Source: JSC-12 sp033764965 (GTDB lineage Bacteria > Cyanobacteriota > Cyanobacteriia > Leptolyngbyales > Leptolyngbyaceae). From it: a stretch of 64,000 nt of DNA. The notes below the pieces were generated by a model, which was not told the origin of the DNA, searched no databases, and was given only the letters and a program-made list of their open reading frames with translations. Below are positions 1 to 8,628 of the stretch, in pieces (within the stretch, counting starts at the first letter, position 1; the number at the start of each line of letters is the position of its first letter). The position numbers and the translations under genes are program-made. Location of the stretch: positions 17,540 through 81,539 of the forward strand of contig JANRIN010000030.1 of the NCBI GenBank assembly GCA_033764965.1, written 5' to 3'.

Positions 1-366
1 GTGTATGAATGGAACGATGATCAGTGGGTGCTAAAGCAGACTGCATTCGATACCTTAAATCACCAGGCTCAAATTACCTTTCCTGAGTCGTTTCGTCGTC
101 ATATTTTGCTCGTCATTGGCTCCCGGAATCCCTACTACTTTGAGTCGCTCGATCCACGCTATGCAGCCTGCTGGCGGCAAGGGAATGGCATGATGGCGCG
201 TCAGGTGCGGCAAGCGGGCTATTGGGCGATCGAACTTGGGTCTGAATTTACCGGGGAGGACTTTAACGATAACACCCACCTCCTTCCGAGTGGTGGCGTG
301 AAACTGGCAAAAGTTGTTGCTCCTAAAATTGAAGAAATGGCAGTCAAACAGGGGTATTTAAAATGA
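1..366 (+). CDS. C-terminal part of an SGNH/DltD-like hydrolase (cut by window edge)
   Basis: Reading frame open from the first base, so the visible GTG is probably not the true start and the N-terminal part lies outside the window. The 121 visible residues end in a stretch with a D-x-N-x-x-HL motif, a Gly-Gly and an amphipathic tail. That resembles the C-terminal Asp-His end of SGNH/GDSL or DltD-like hydrolases; the family call is inference from this motif only. The stop codon overlaps the ATG of the next small ORF (ATGA), suggesting translational coupling. It could instead be another cyanobacterial hypothetical protein. Confidence 0.5.
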   Translation: MYEWNDDQWVLKQTAFDTLNHQAQITFPESFRRHILLVIGSRNPYYFESLDPRYAACWRQGNGMMARQVRQAGYWAIELGSEFTGEDFNDNTHLLPSGGVKLAKVVAPKIEEMAVKQGYLK

Positions 367-485
367 GTCGATTGATGGGAATTGGGCTTTCAGTTTTGCT
401 GGGTAGCCTTTGCGCTGTTCTGTTTCACTATGTTCTTTACAGGATGACTCTACCGATCGAGCCTTTTATCTATCAAGCGTTTTGA
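363..485 (+). CDS. Small single-pass membrane protein, 40 aa
   Basis: Starts at an ATG overlapping the stop of the preceding gene (ATGA) and encodes 40 residues. One hydrophobic segment covers about residues 5-27 (GLSVLLGSLCAVLFHYVLY), followed by a short polar tail. No family is recognised. The coupling to the upstream gene, rather than similarity, is the reason to take it as real. It may help anchor or stabilise the upstream protein, but that is a guess. Confidence 0.4.
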   Translation: MSRLMGIGLSVLLGSLCAVLFHYVLYRMTLPIEPFIYQAF

Positions 486-561
486 ACCAGCCTGCACGGT
501 TTTCCCCATCGTTTTGCTGACTACAGCTGTGCTGATACAGTTTTGCTCACTACAGTTTTGC

Positions 562-1332
562 TTATAGCTTTGCGACCATGATTGGACTACCGGTGTGTTT
601 CTGAGGCGCGATCGCATCTTCCATCGTTACGGCTACTTTGGTCACTAAATCTTTAGCGCGAAAGGCTTGGGGCACAATAATGGATTGGGTGAAATTGCCG
701 CGATCGTCTACTTCAAAAGCTTGGGTCAAAATTGCATCTTTGTCATCGGTTGTAAAAGGTGCGGAAGGTTCCAGAACCGTCCACAGAACGTAGACTTTGC
801 CAGGGGGAAGGGGTGGCAGATTTTGAACGGCGATCGTCCCTTCTAAAGTATTGGGATCAACCACAACTTTGGCAGAAGCCGAACTGTTTCCTTGAGTCGC
901 TTGCAATTGGTAGGTCAGGGCAGCATATTTTTCAGTCTCAGCCTGACTTAGTTGCAAAGCCTGGGATAAGCGGTAATTGGTGATGCCTAAAGCGACGATT
1001 ACCGCTGCCGCCGCAAGTTCCAGCAGGGTTCGGGCAGAAAAGCGCCGCTCGGATTGGTGCAGACTCACTACATTGTTAATCCCAAGCGCGGATGGAATTG
1101 CTTCCGTCTGCGCAGCATCTAGAATGCGCGATCGCAAACCCGGAGGCGGAGTCAGTTCTGGAGGCGCATAAACGGTTTCCAGCGTAGACTGCATCTCAGC
1201 CACTTCTGCGGCGATCGCTGGATTTTGCGCCAAAGTCCGCTCAAATTCCGCTGCCTCCTCCGGGTTCAGATCCCCCAGGACGTAGCCTGCAATTAATAGT
1301 TGTAATTCTTCCGAAGGCATCGACATAGCCAT
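562..1332 (-). CDS. Anti-sigma factor, RskA-like
   Basis: 256 aa. The N-terminal 75 residues look like an anti-sigma domain (LIAGYVLGDLNPEEAAEFE, then a predicted helical region). One membrane segment lies near residues 105-120 (LLELAAAAVIVALGI). The C-terminal RskA-like domain carries the typical G-K-V-Y-V-L-W core. Such proteins hold an ECF sigma factor at the membrane until a signal releases it. The gene lies 9 bp downstream of the sigma factor gene on the same strand, so the two are almost certainly cotranscribed and functional partners. The ATG at 1323 (MSMPS) is an alternative start. Confidence 0.85.
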   Translation of the reverse strand: MAMSMPSEELQLLIAGYVLGDLNPEEAAEFERTLAQNPAIAAEVAEMQSTLETVYAPPELTPPPGLRSRILDAAQTEAIPSALGINNVVSLHQSERRFSARTLLELAAAAVIVALGITNYRLSQALQLSQAETEKYAALTYQLQATQGNSSASAKVVVDPNTLEGTIAVQNLPPLPPGKVYVLWTVLEPSAPFTTDDKDAILTQAFEVDDRGNFTQSIIVPQAFRAKDLVTKVAVTMEDAIAPQKHTGSPIMVAKL

Positions 1333-1341
1333 AACTTTAAC

Positions 1342-1932
1342 TTATTCAATAATACGGGTCAGCGATTGGCGTAATTTGAGTAATCCTCTTCTGGCTCTGG
1401 TCTTCACCGTACCCAGGGGCAATTCCAACTGTTTAGCAATTTCTGATTGGCTAAATCCATCGTAGTAAGCCAGCCTCAATATTTGCTGTTCCTCATCGGA
1501 CAGTTGTGCCAGCGCCAAACTCACTTCCTGGGATTGCTCCTGCTGAAATGCTCGCTCTAGGGGTAGGTTCAAGGTGGGCTGCGATTGTCCTCCCTGCTGC
1601 CAGCGAGACAACATTTGCCGATTGCTAGTGCGCGATCGCAGTCGATCCACCGCTCGCGACTTCGTTAGAATTGCCAGGAAAGTTCTCAGGGTTCCGCGTT
1701 TCGGATCGTAGGAAGTTCCTTTTGCTAAAGTGAGAAAAATATCTTGGGTCAAGTCCTCCGCTTCCTGGGCATTGCCAAGCGCTTTGCAAGCAAGACCGTA
1801 CACTAGCGCCGCATGGCGATCGTACAATGCACCCAAAGCAGCCGTCTGACCGTTTTTCAATGCAGTAACAAGCTCTGCGTCGGTCTGAGTTTGGAATGAG
1901 GGGGCTGAATTACCAGATGGCTCAGGAGGCAT
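1342..1932 (-). CDS. ECF-type sigma-70 family RNA polymerase sigma factor
   Basis: About 196 aa from the ATG at 1932; the frame stays open to 2058, but the added 42 residues look like untranslated leader. Region 2 contains ALGALYDRHAALVYGLA and the DLTQDIFLTL core-binding segment. Region 4 contains the helix-turn-helix YYDGFSQSEIAKQLELPLGTVKTRARRGL split over the end of the protein. Together with the downstream RskA-like anti-sigma gene it forms a SigK/RskA-type pair. The CHRD-protein gene 160 bp upstream on the same strand is a plausible target or cotranscribed member. No convincing Shine-Dalgarno is seen at either start. Confidence 0.88.
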   Translation of the reverse strand: MPPEPSGNSAPSFQTQTDAELVTALKNGQTAALGALYDRHAALVYGLACKALGNAQEAEDLTQDIFLTLAKGTSYDPKRGTLRTFLAILTKSRAVDRLRSRTSNRQMLSRWQQGGQSQPTLNLPLERAFQQEQSQEVSLALAQLSDEEQQILRLAYYDGFSQSEIAKQLELPLGTVKTRARRGLLKLRQSLTRIIE

Positions 1933-2095
1933 AACCACAGAAATGGATGGTTTCTTGCAGGCTGACCCCACCCTTTTTCTCCACAGACCAGAGAGGAGTG
2001 TTAGAGGCAGGGTGAGGTTTGGCGAGTTTCTTGTCCGCTTGTCCACGAAACGGTTCAAGGGTCAGCCGCAAGTATACTACGGGACAGCAGGACAA

Positions 2096-2683
2096 TTAAG
2101 CTGGGCGGAATGCTCCCCGTAATTCTCCGGCTCGATTTTGCTTGGTATGCAGATCGATGTAGAGTTTGCCATCGGCTAGTGCCTGAAGTTGTTCAGGCGA
2201 CAAGGTATACTCGCCGCTAAATTTGCCATCCATGCCCATGTCATTCATTTTTACAGTGAGGGCAAATTGAAAGGGTCCATTTTCAGTCGCTTCGCCGCGA
2301 TGAATGTGAACTGCTGAGGTGATTTTGGGGTTGGGGGGATTCACTGGATCGGTCACATAATCGCGTAAAGCACTGGAAAGGTTACTGAAGCTACCTTTGA
2401 CCTTGAGCCGATCGCCCATGAGAGTGGCTTCTGCTGTCCCCGTTGCGGAGGTGGAAGGGGCGTTGGGCGCGACAACATTATTACTGCCAAGACTCACTGA
2501 ATACCGACGTTTCATTGATGGAGACATCCCTTGAGCCAGGGTTGTTCCAGTTTGAGCATGAAACTCTTGAGTTGAGGGCATCCTCTGCTGGCTGAAAGTT
2601 GAAGCGGTGGATAGAAACACCACTAACACACAGGTCATGACACCCAAAAAGAGATGGAATAGCGATCGCGTTGCTTTATTCAT
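2096..2683 (-). CDS. Secreted CHRD-domain protein
   Basis: 195 aa. Residues 1-32 form a signal peptide (LFHLFLGVMTCVLVVFL, cleavage near ASTFS). The C-terminal 120 residues match the CHRD domain pattern: SAVHIHRG, FSGEYTLSPEQLQAL, KLYIDLHT and a final AGELRGAF. CHRD domains occur in exported bacterial proteins and in animal chordin; the bacterial role is not established. Location is probably periplasmic or extracellular. It sits upstream of the sigma/anti-sigma pair on the same strand, consistent with a regulated envelope protein. Confidence 0.85.
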   Translation of the reverse strand: MNKATRSLFHLFLGVMTCVLVVFLSTASTFSQQRMPSTQEFHAQTGTTLAQGMSPSMKRRYSVSLGSNNVVAPNAPSTSATGTAEATLMGDRLKVKGSFSNLSSALRDYVTDPVNPPNPKITSAVHIHRGEATENGPFQFALTVKMNDMGMDGKFSGEYTLSPEQLQALADGKLYIDLHTKQNRAGELRGAFRPA

Positions 2684-2759
2684 CGATATTCACCGATTTT
2701 TCATTAGACTGCATTAGTAGTACGCAGCAGTCGTTAAGTTGGATTTGGAACAGAACCTC

Positions 2760-3602
2760 ATGAGATCTCAATGGGAATGTTTATTGCAGAATTTAGGGGA
2801 ATGGCAGGGTTCGTTCACCCGTCTGTCTGCTCAGGGAGACGCTGTATCCGACACACCGACGATCGTGGCGCTGGAGGGACTGAACCAAAACCAGACAATT
2901 CGCCAAACCATTCGTCGTTTAACTACGCCACCGGAGGAAACAGTGCTGGAATACAGCAGTTTGGGGCGGGGGGTGTTGTTTTTAGAAACTGGGGCGTTTT
3001 CTCAAGGATCGATTCAGTTTGGTCCCTTTTCAGAATTTGGGGCAGAACTGGGGCTGATTGAAACTGGAGCGACGAACCTTGCGGGCGATCGCCGCCTGCG
3101 TCTGGTGCAATTGTTCAATAAAGAAAGTCAATTGCATCAACTCACCCTGATTCGAGAACAACGGGCAAATTCCAGCGCCAAGGAGCGATCGCCCTTAACA
3201 ATTCAAGCCTTGCTGGGGACCTGGCAGGGAGAAGCCACCACGGTTTACCCCGACTGGCAAACTCCCACCACCGATTCCACCCTGCTGCAAATTCAACTAG
3301 ACAGCGACACTCGCCTTACCCAAACCCTCACCCTGGGCAACGGATACGTCATTCAATCGACGGCAGCGATCGAAGGTTCCATTCTCCGCTTCAATCAGGG
3401 TAGCCAAAGTGTCCAGGTGCTTCTCCTGCCCGATGGCGCTTCTTCCACTTGCCCCACCCAGATCAAATCTGGACAACCGTTTTTCCTGGAAGTGGGTTGG
3501 TTGTTGCAACCCAATCTCCGCCAACGGTTGATTCGCAGCTACAGCGATCGAGGAGAGTGGACTAGCCTCACCTTAGTCACAGAACGCAAGGTTCAGAGCT
3601 AA
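2760..3602 (+). CDS. DUF3598 family lipocalin-like protein
   Basis: 280 aa from the ATG at 2760. The frame is also open from a TTG at 2739, but the family typically begins M-x-SQWECLLQNLGEWQGSF. Two repeated lipocalin-like halves are visible, each opening with a G-x-W-x-G motif (LGEWQGSF near residue 16 and LGTWQGEA near residue 155). This is the pattern of cyanobacterial DUF3598 proteins, which are structurally related to CpcS-type bilin-binding proteins. The function is unknown; binding of a small hydrophobic ligand is inference. It is convergent with the solute-binding protein gene downstream. Confidence 0.85.
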   Translation: MRSQWECLLQNLGEWQGSFTRLSAQGDAVSDTPTIVALEGLNQNQTIRQTIRRLTTPPEETVLEYSSLGRGVLFLETGAFSQGSIQFGPFSEFGAELGLIETGATNLAGDRRLRLVQLFNKESQLHQLTLIREQRANSSAKERSPLTIQALLGTWQGEATTVYPDWQTPTTDSTLLQIQLDSDTRLTQTLTLGNGYVIQSTAAIEGSILRFNQGSQSVQVLLLPDGASSTCPTQIKSGQPFFLEVGWLLQPNLRQRLIRSYSDRGEWTSLTLVTERKVQS

Positions 3603-3641
3603 TAAAATACGCTCCTTACGTGAAAGGCTACTGTGAGCAAC

Positions 3642-4859
3642 CTATCCTTGGCGCATTTCGGTCCATAGTTGTTGATACTGTTTTGTCGTGGCTTCTGACA
3701 AAGGCAGCAGGAACTCACTTTGTTTAAAGGTTGTTACATCTGGCAGCAGGGCTGGTTGTGCTTGAAATCCTTCCGGCAATTGAGCGATCGGCGTGCCAAT
3801 CAGCGACGGCGAAACTGCCCACGTTGCCAAAGATAACTGAGTCGCAGGATCTGTCTGCCAGCAAAAATCGATCCATTGGCTGGCAGAATTTGGCAGTGAC
3901 ATTCCATTAATTGAAGGATGTACCCATAAATCAGCAAACAAAGCCGTGCCAGACCTGGGGATCACAACTCCAATTTGCTGACTACGCTGGCTCAACGGTA
4001 AAACGTCGGTAGACCAGGCAACGGAGAGCCACACATCATCCAGCAGCAACGGTTGCAGGTAGGTGGTGGAACTATAAAACTTGGTGTTCTGGTTGAGTGC
4101 TCGCAGTTCTGCTTTGAGCGTTGGCACACTGGACAGATCAGGAGTGTTGTAAGACTGGTTGAGTTTTTTTAAGGTTAGCCCAATCACTTCTCGCGGATTG
4201 TCCAACAGAGAACTGCGACGACGCAAGTCTTCTCGCCACAGATCGCTCCAATCGGTGGGTGGCTGCAAGTTGCGCTGTGCAAAAATATCTTTGCGGTAAG
4301 CCAGCACCGTTGTTCCTAACCGATAGGGCGCTGCCCAAACTTGCCCCTTGGGATCAAGCTGTCCCTGATTGTTGCGGGTCACGAGTTGCTGCAACTGAGG
4401 GATTTGAGCGAGAGTCGTCCAGGTTTGGAGTGAAGCCGTTTCCAGCGGTGCAATTAGCCCCTGGCGAATAGCGACTTCGAGCCAAAAGTCTCCTAAAGTA
4501 ACGAGGTCTGCCACGGACTGAGAGCCACCCAATCCAGGAATCCAGCGAGTGATAGCATCCCAAAATGAGGGTTGTGTTTTGGGTGGCGGCGATCGTTTCC
4601 AGGCTTGCAGTTGAATAAACAAATCCCGCAATTGTTGGCTAGAGTCAACCGTGAGGTTTATCCCGTCTGCTTTCTGCCGTTTTAGTGATTGTTGAAATTG
4701 TCCAATCAATTGCGGCGGAATCGATCCCCGCAAAAGCAAGATCTGGAGAGAGTTAGCAGCTTGTCCAGAACAACCTGTCAGCAGCGAACTCAGGGCTAAA
4801 CTGCCTGCGCCCGTTAACAGCGATCGCCGACTGATTTGAGCTTGCCATTCATCCGTCAT
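3642..4859 (-). CDS. Tat-exported lipoprotein, extracellular solute-binding protein (spermidine/putrescine-like)
   Basis: 405 aa. The N-terminus has a twin-arginine motif (SRRSLLTG) followed by a lipobox (SLLTGC, Cys near residue 30). It is therefore probably exported folded by Tat and lipid-anchored. The rest resembles a family 1/PotD-type periplasmic binding protein: GDFWLEVAIRQGLIAPL, WAAPYRLGTTVLAYRKDIF and DVWLSVAWSTD. No permease or ATPase gene lies beside it. It is 3 bp downstream of the bilin lyase gene on the same strand, so the pair is probably cotranscribed even though the functions look unrelated. Confidence 0.82.
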   Translation of the reverse strand: MTDEWQAQISRRSLLTGAGSLALSSLLTGCSGQAANSLQILLLRGSIPPQLIGQFQQSLKRQKADGINLTVDSSQQLRDLFIQLQAWKRSPPPKTQPSFWDAITRWIPGLGGSQSVADLVTLGDFWLEVAIRQGLIAPLETASLQTWTTLAQIPQLQQLVTRNNQGQLDPKGQVWAAPYRLGTTVLAYRKDIFAQRNLQPPTDWSDLWREDLRRRSSLLDNPREVIGLTLKKLNQSYNTPDLSSVPTLKAELRALNQNTKFYSSTTYLQPLLLDDVWLSVAWSTDVLPLSQRSQQIGVVIPRSGTALFADLWVHPSINGMSLPNSASQWIDFCWQTDPATQLSLATWAVSPSLIGTPIAQLPEGFQAQPALLPDVTTFKQSEFLLPLSEATTKQYQQLWTEMRQG

Positions 4860-4862
4860 ACT

Positions 4863-5504
4863 TTACGCCGCCTGCCGATACTCCACGCCAAATCCCACCA
4901 GGTTAATGATCGTTGGAACATCATCTGTTTCGGGTCGCTGGTAGGTGACGATCGTCCGCATTCGCATATCGGCGGCGACGAAGCGCATTTGATCCACTGC
5001 CACAGACCGCCGATAATAGGTCGTCATTTCCAGAGTTTGACGCGTGGGTTGATAAGTGAACCGCCCAGCGATCGCCCCCGCTTCAGAATACCCTTCATCC
5101 CGTAGATAAATGCCCTGAATCATCTCATCGCTGGGATGGACTTGAGCCGCAGTTGGCAGTTTTGGCATTGCCACCGATGCAGCCGTCACGAAAACATCAG
5201 GCACAAACAATGCCCCCAAACTCATGGAAACTTCTTCCCCGGTTTCGGAACGAGTTTCAAAGGCGATCGCAAAACCTGGACAGGTGGGAGTCCCACGAGT
5301 CAGAGCATCCACTGCAACGGTCACTTGAGTTTCAGAGCGTTTGAAGTAGGGTGATAAAATTCGCTGTTTCTGACTCCCATCTAGCGATGACACGCGAAAT
5401 TCTGTGAACGATCGCTCCACTTCTCCAATGAGAGGATAATGATAAATTCGTTCTGTCTTCCACACTCCAGCACAGGCTGCAAAGAAGTCTTCAAAACTCA
5501 GCAT
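4863..5504 (-). CDS. CpcS/CpeS-family phycobiliprotein lyase-like protein
   Basis: 213 aa. The N-terminus MLSFEDFFAACAGVWKTERIYHY matches the opening of the CpcS/CpeS lipocalin-fold lyases, where a helix precedes a G-x-W motif. The middle and end keep the beta-barrel pattern with a conserved Arg-rich strand (RMRTIVTYQRPE). Members attach phycocyanobilin or phycoerythrobilin to cysteines of phycobiliproteins in the cytoplasm. The subtype (CpcS, CpcU or CpeS-like) cannot be decided from sequence reading alone. It is the first gene of a two-gene unit with the solute-binding protein. Confidence 0.75.
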   Translation of the reverse strand: MLSFEDFFAACAGVWKTERIYHYPLIGEVERSFTEFRVSSLDGSQKQRILSPYFKRSETQVTVAVDALTRGTPTCPGFAIAFETRSETGEEVSMSLGALFVPDVFVTAASVAMPKLPTAAQVHPSDEMIQGIYLRDEGYSEAGAIAGRFTYQPTRQTLEMTTYYRRSVAVDQMRFVAADMRMRTIVTYQRPETDDVPTIINLVGFGVEYRQAA

Positions 5505-6083
5505 TCACATATCACCAAGGAAAAGTTTAGCCAGGGCTGCTTGACGCAATTTCTATTCTGACATTAAGCGGTTCCACGCATCTGCCAAACCTCACCCAGC
5601 CTCATCAAACCTGACAAGTTTAGGGAGCGTGACGTAAATAACATCCGGAGTTGGTCATCCTGAACAAGTAGAGCGAACTGAACCACTCTGCAGTTCTTCG
5701 CTAACCGCTCAGAATGACAACTGCTCGATGTTAACTAATTGTCATCCCTAACAAGTAGTATTCCGACAAAGCGCTAAGGATCGCGGGTTAAATGAGATCG
5801 AAAAGTTGGTAGTCGGTTGGGGCAACCCTTGCGGCAGTTTTAACTGACTTTAGCTTTGAGCAGGAAATTTATTTCCTGGTGCAAAGTGTGTAGCACCTAG
5901 AACTTTTTACTTAACAGAAACAGTCATCACCCTGAGTCACGCTCGATTGTAGACTCGCCAATAAATTACAAAGTCTTAAGAAAGTTTACTTATTGCTATC
6001 TACTGGTACAAACGTTAAATGATTCAGGAATAAAGCGGATTGATTCTGAGATGTTTCTAGAATGTTGGCACTAACTTATATGG
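5505..6083. other. Long intergenic region with a palindromic repeat
   Basis: No convincing gene in about 580 bp between divergent genes. It contains the imperfect palindrome at 5654-5718 and a partial direct copy at 5741-5758 (listed separately). The remainder is AT-rich toward 6083 and may hold the promoter of the following gene. No RNA gene was recognised. Confidence 0.6.
5654..5758. repeat. Palindromic intergenic repeat plus partial direct copy
   Basis: GTCATCCTGA at 5654 is mirrored by TCAGAATGAC at 5709-5718 (9 of 10). An inner arm AGCGAACTG at 5672 is mirrored by CAGTTCTTCGCT at 5691-5702 with a three-base bulge. An 18-base direct copy of the left end (GTCATCCCTAACAAGTAG, 16 of 18) follows at 5741-5758. 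This is the look of a REP/MITE-type intergenic repeat common in bacterial genomes. Confidence 0.65.
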
Positions 6084-6470
6084 ATGATTGTGATCAGCAT
6101 GGATCCCTTGCAGAAGCAGTTAAACGCTTTAAGCGTCAAGGTTGACGGTTTGCATCAGCTCATTGAGCAGGTAAGCATTCGAGTATCAGAGATTGTAACT
6201 GAATGCAAAATCGGTGCAAACCAGGGTCAACGATCGGAAATAGATGCCGCTATCGGACAACGATATTCTCGGCACCTGTTTTATACCGATCCTAGCCTGG
6301 AACATAAAGATATATTGACTGATGGAGATGGTTTAGATCCTGCCCATCAGACTAACGAGCGCCAATTATCTCCCGAAATTCAAATTCAACGGCTTACGGC
6401 TCAGTTGACTGCTGCTTACAGTCGCATTGCTGCCCTGGAAGAACAATTAATTTCTAAGCGAATTCATTAG
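6084..6470 (+). CDS. Hypothetical protein with terminal coiled coils, 128 aa
   Basis: Not a recognised family. Residues 6-40 form a heptad-like helix (MDPLQKQLNALSVKVDGLHQ) and residues 98-125 another (IQRLTAQLTAAYSRIAALEE), separated by a charged, probably disordered middle. No signal peptide or membrane segment. The ATG at 6099 (MDPLQ) is an alternative start and fits better with the helix beginning there. The pattern suggests a small oligomeric or scaffold protein; no function is claimed. Confidence 0.6.
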   Translation: MIVISMDPLQKQLNALSVKVDGLHQLIEQVSIRVSEIVTECKIGANQGQRSEIDAAIGQRYSRHLFYTDPSLEHKDILTDGDGLDPAHQTNERQLSPEIQIQRLTAQLTAAYSRIAALEEQLISKRIH

Positions 6471-6522
6471 GTTTCTGGGGATCAAAATGAAACGAAGAGG
6501 CTGAAAATTTCTTCTCACTTCA

Positions 6523-7704
6523 TCATTTTTCTGTCTCTTTTGGAGGGTTTTGTTCTGGGTTAGAGGCAATTTCTACCTCTGAAGCCCCCCCATTATGTAT
6601 CTGTTGATAGCGTTCTACTAAAGTTTCGATCGCCCCCAATAATTCAGTATTTCCCCATGCTTGATCAAGATGGGCAGCGATCGCGCATCCACCCGCCCCC
6701 ACGCCCTCTTTCACAAACCCTTGTTCATAGGCTCGCAGTTGGGAAAAGCGGGAAAGCGCAAAACTAAGCTGAGTCGCCATTAGAGGCGCATTTATCAACG
6801 TAGCCAAACCGACTGTATCGCCTGTGGGATCTTCCGCCACCCAGCGAGTTGTGCCCACAACAATTTGGCTTGGGTTCCAATTGAGGCGATCGCGGGTTGC
6901 CAAAGCATCTGCCAGTGCATAGACGGCTAACATTTGAGTGCCACCAGCCAGCAACACTCCGCCTTTTCGACTCGCCGCGATCGCCATCCCAGCCACCACC
7001 ACCTGCATCGGATCGCCCACTGCGGCGACAATGTCTAAGGGGTGGGTTAACTCACAACTTGGTGCTTGAAGGGTTCGCCATTGACGCAAGCCTTGCTGCA
7101 CCAGTTGCCATTTTTGGGCATGATTACACGTGGGATGGCTACTGTTCACCTTGCCCTGCGCTGCGATCCCCAGAGCGGTTAACGCTGCCAGTGCTGTGGT
7201 TGTGCCCCCCACCACACATTCTGCCAGGATCACATAACCATCAGATTCCTGAGCCAATTTTTCTCCCCACGCCAAGCCCTGTTGGAATAGGTGCTGAGTG
7301 ACTGAGAGATCCATTGCTGCGCCTGTACTCAAACAACGGGCAGGCATTCCCTTCAGATCAATCGCGGCAACAGCGGGAGGCTTGGGCAGTCCGGCGTTGA
7401 ACACGCAAAGCGGCAGGTGAAGCGTTTCAATCACGGCACGGGTAATAAAGACTGGAGAAGCACCCATTTCCAGGGGGGGCAGGGGATACTGGGGCTGCGG
7501 CTGCACTCCATTCACCAAAAATTCGGCATCGGCGATCGCGGTGTACCGTCGGCTATCTGGAGTTGCTCCGGCGGCAGAAATTCCTGGCACTAAGCCTGTT
7601 TCCGTAAAGCCCAACACACAGGCAAAAAGGGGGCGTTTTCCCTGGTAGCGCTCTAGCCATGCCTGAGCGTGCTGGGGTTGAGTATAGGTTTGGATAAATG
7701 CCAC
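6523..7704 (-). CDS. CobT-like protein, TIGR00303 / UPF0284 family
   Basis: 393 aa, full length for this cyanobacterial family. It is related to nicotinate-nucleotide-dimethylbenzimidazole phosphoribosyltransferase (CobT) of the lower-ligand branch of cobamide synthesis. Recognisable blocks are LGFTETGLVPGISAAG, GLPKPPAVAAIDLKG and AECVVGGTTTALAALTALG, then the Gly-rich VLLAGGTQMLAVYALADA. Whether it has CobT activity is not established, since cyanobacteria mostly make pseudocobalamin. The gene lies downstream of two membrane protein genes on the same strand. Confidence 0.88.
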   Translation of the reverse strand: MAFIQTYTQPQHAQAWLERYQGKRPLFACVLGFTETGLVPGISAAGATPDSRRYTAIADAEFLVNGVQPQPQYPLPPLEMGASPVFITRAVIETLHLPLCVFNAGLPKPPAVAAIDLKGMPARCLSTGAAMDLSVTQHLFQQGLAWGEKLAQESDGYVILAECVVGGTTTALAALTALGIAAQGKVNSSHPTCNHAQKWQLVQQGLRQWRTLQAPSCELTHPLDIVAAVGDPMQVVVAGMAIAASRKGGVLLAGGTQMLAVYALADALATRDRLNWNPSQIVVGTTRWVAEDPTGDTVGLATLINAPLMATQLSFALSRFSQLRAYEQGFVKEGVGAGGCAIAAHLDQAWGNTELLGAIETLVERYQQIHNGGASEVEIASNPEQNPPKETEK

Positions 7705-7762
7705 TCGATCCGACTTACCTTTTGCCTTGCTGGACTGCCGCTTCTTTTCCTATACCGCCCTT

Positions 7763-7797
7763 CCACCTTTTCACCTTTTACCTTTTCACCTTTTACT
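7763..7797. repeat. Short tandem repeat, CCTTTTCA/CCTTTTA units
   Basis: Four near-identical 7-8-base units (ACCTTTTC / ACCTTTTA) run through the spacer between the DUF2232 stop and the CobT-like start. This is typical of the short tandemly repeated sequences seen in cyanobacterial spacers. Confidence 0.7.
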
Positions 7798-8628
7798 TTA
7801 TTCCTCATACTCCATCAGCACCTGTACCCATTTAGGCGGACGAGGAATGGGATTACGCAGGCGATCGAACAAAAACCAGGCAACCAGATGCACCACGAAT
7901 AAAAACACAATGTTGCTGAGCACCACCAGAACAATTGCCAACCCTTGCACAAAAGACAAGCTCGGTTGAAACAAAATGCCCAACCTTAAGCACACCCAAT
8001 CGATGAGCTTGGTGACTTGGGTGGTGGAGTAGAGCCACAGGTCATCCCCCAGCAGCAATGAGACCAGCCACACGCGAAAGAAAAAACCGAACGCGCCTAA
8101 GATACTGCCCAGAGCGATCGCGATGCCCCAACTCGCCCTGCGTCGCCATAGCATCCCCAGTAACACCCCCATGATGCCAAAGGGCATGATGTAAAGCAGG
8201 CTGCGGGGTGGTCCCATCAACACACTCAGCAATAGCCCAGCCACTAATGCTCCCATCCAAGCAGCCCGTGATCCCCAGCGTAGATAGATGAGGGAGATGG
8301 GAATGGGAAAGAAAATCCGTAATAGGGGAAAAGGAAAGTAAAAATTGACTAACCAAACGAGGCTGGCAGCACTCGCCAGAAAAGCAGTTTCGACCATAAT
8401 CAACGGGCTAGAGGCATCCAGCGATCGCACGGTTGAAGAAACCTGATCAAAAACCTCAGGAGCCTCTGCGCTCGGCTTTGTTGAAACTGAGTCAGGCGAC
8501 ATGGGTAAGGTTAGCTCTTGCTCGACCTCATCCCACTGAGCTTCAAAATCTGGCTTGCGAATGGGCTGATGAGGTTTAGCGGGTGTAGCGTTCTGCTGGG
8601 GTGAGTCCTCCGGGGGGGAGTTGTTCAT
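7798..8628 (-). CDS. DUF2232 integral membrane protein
   Basis: 276 aa. The first 75 residues are hydrophilic and Pro/Ser-rich (probably cytoplasmic and disordered). About six to seven membrane segments follow, starting at VETAFLASAASLVWLVNFYF. The charged core segment GSRAAWMGALVAGLLLSVLMGPPRSLLY is typical of DUF2232. The family is probably transporter-like but uncharacterised. The start codon overlaps the stop of the upstream membrane protein gene (ATGA), so translation is coupled. The product lies next to a CobT-like gene, as it does in other cyanobacteria as far as I recall. Confidence 0.85.
   Translation of the reverse strand: MNNSPPEDSPQQNATPAKPHQPIRKPDFEAQWDEVEQELTLPMSPDSVSTKPSAEAPEVFDQVSSTVRSLDASSPLIMVETAFLASAASLVWLVNFYFPFPLLRIFFPIPISLIYLRWGSRAAWMGALVAGLLLSVLMGPPRSLLYIMPFGIMGVLLGMLWRRRASWGIAIALGSILGAFGFFFRVWLVSLLLGDDLWLYSTTQVTKLIDWVCLRLGILFQPSLSFVQGLAIVLVVLSNIVFLFVVHLVAWFLFDRLRNPIPRPPKWVQVLMEYEE

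Noticed and set aside
7669..7969. Plus-strand ORFs opposite the CobT-like and DUF2232 genes
   Set aside because: Low-complexity Phe/Leu/Pro translation of the CCTTTT repeat and shadows of well-supported minus-strand genes.
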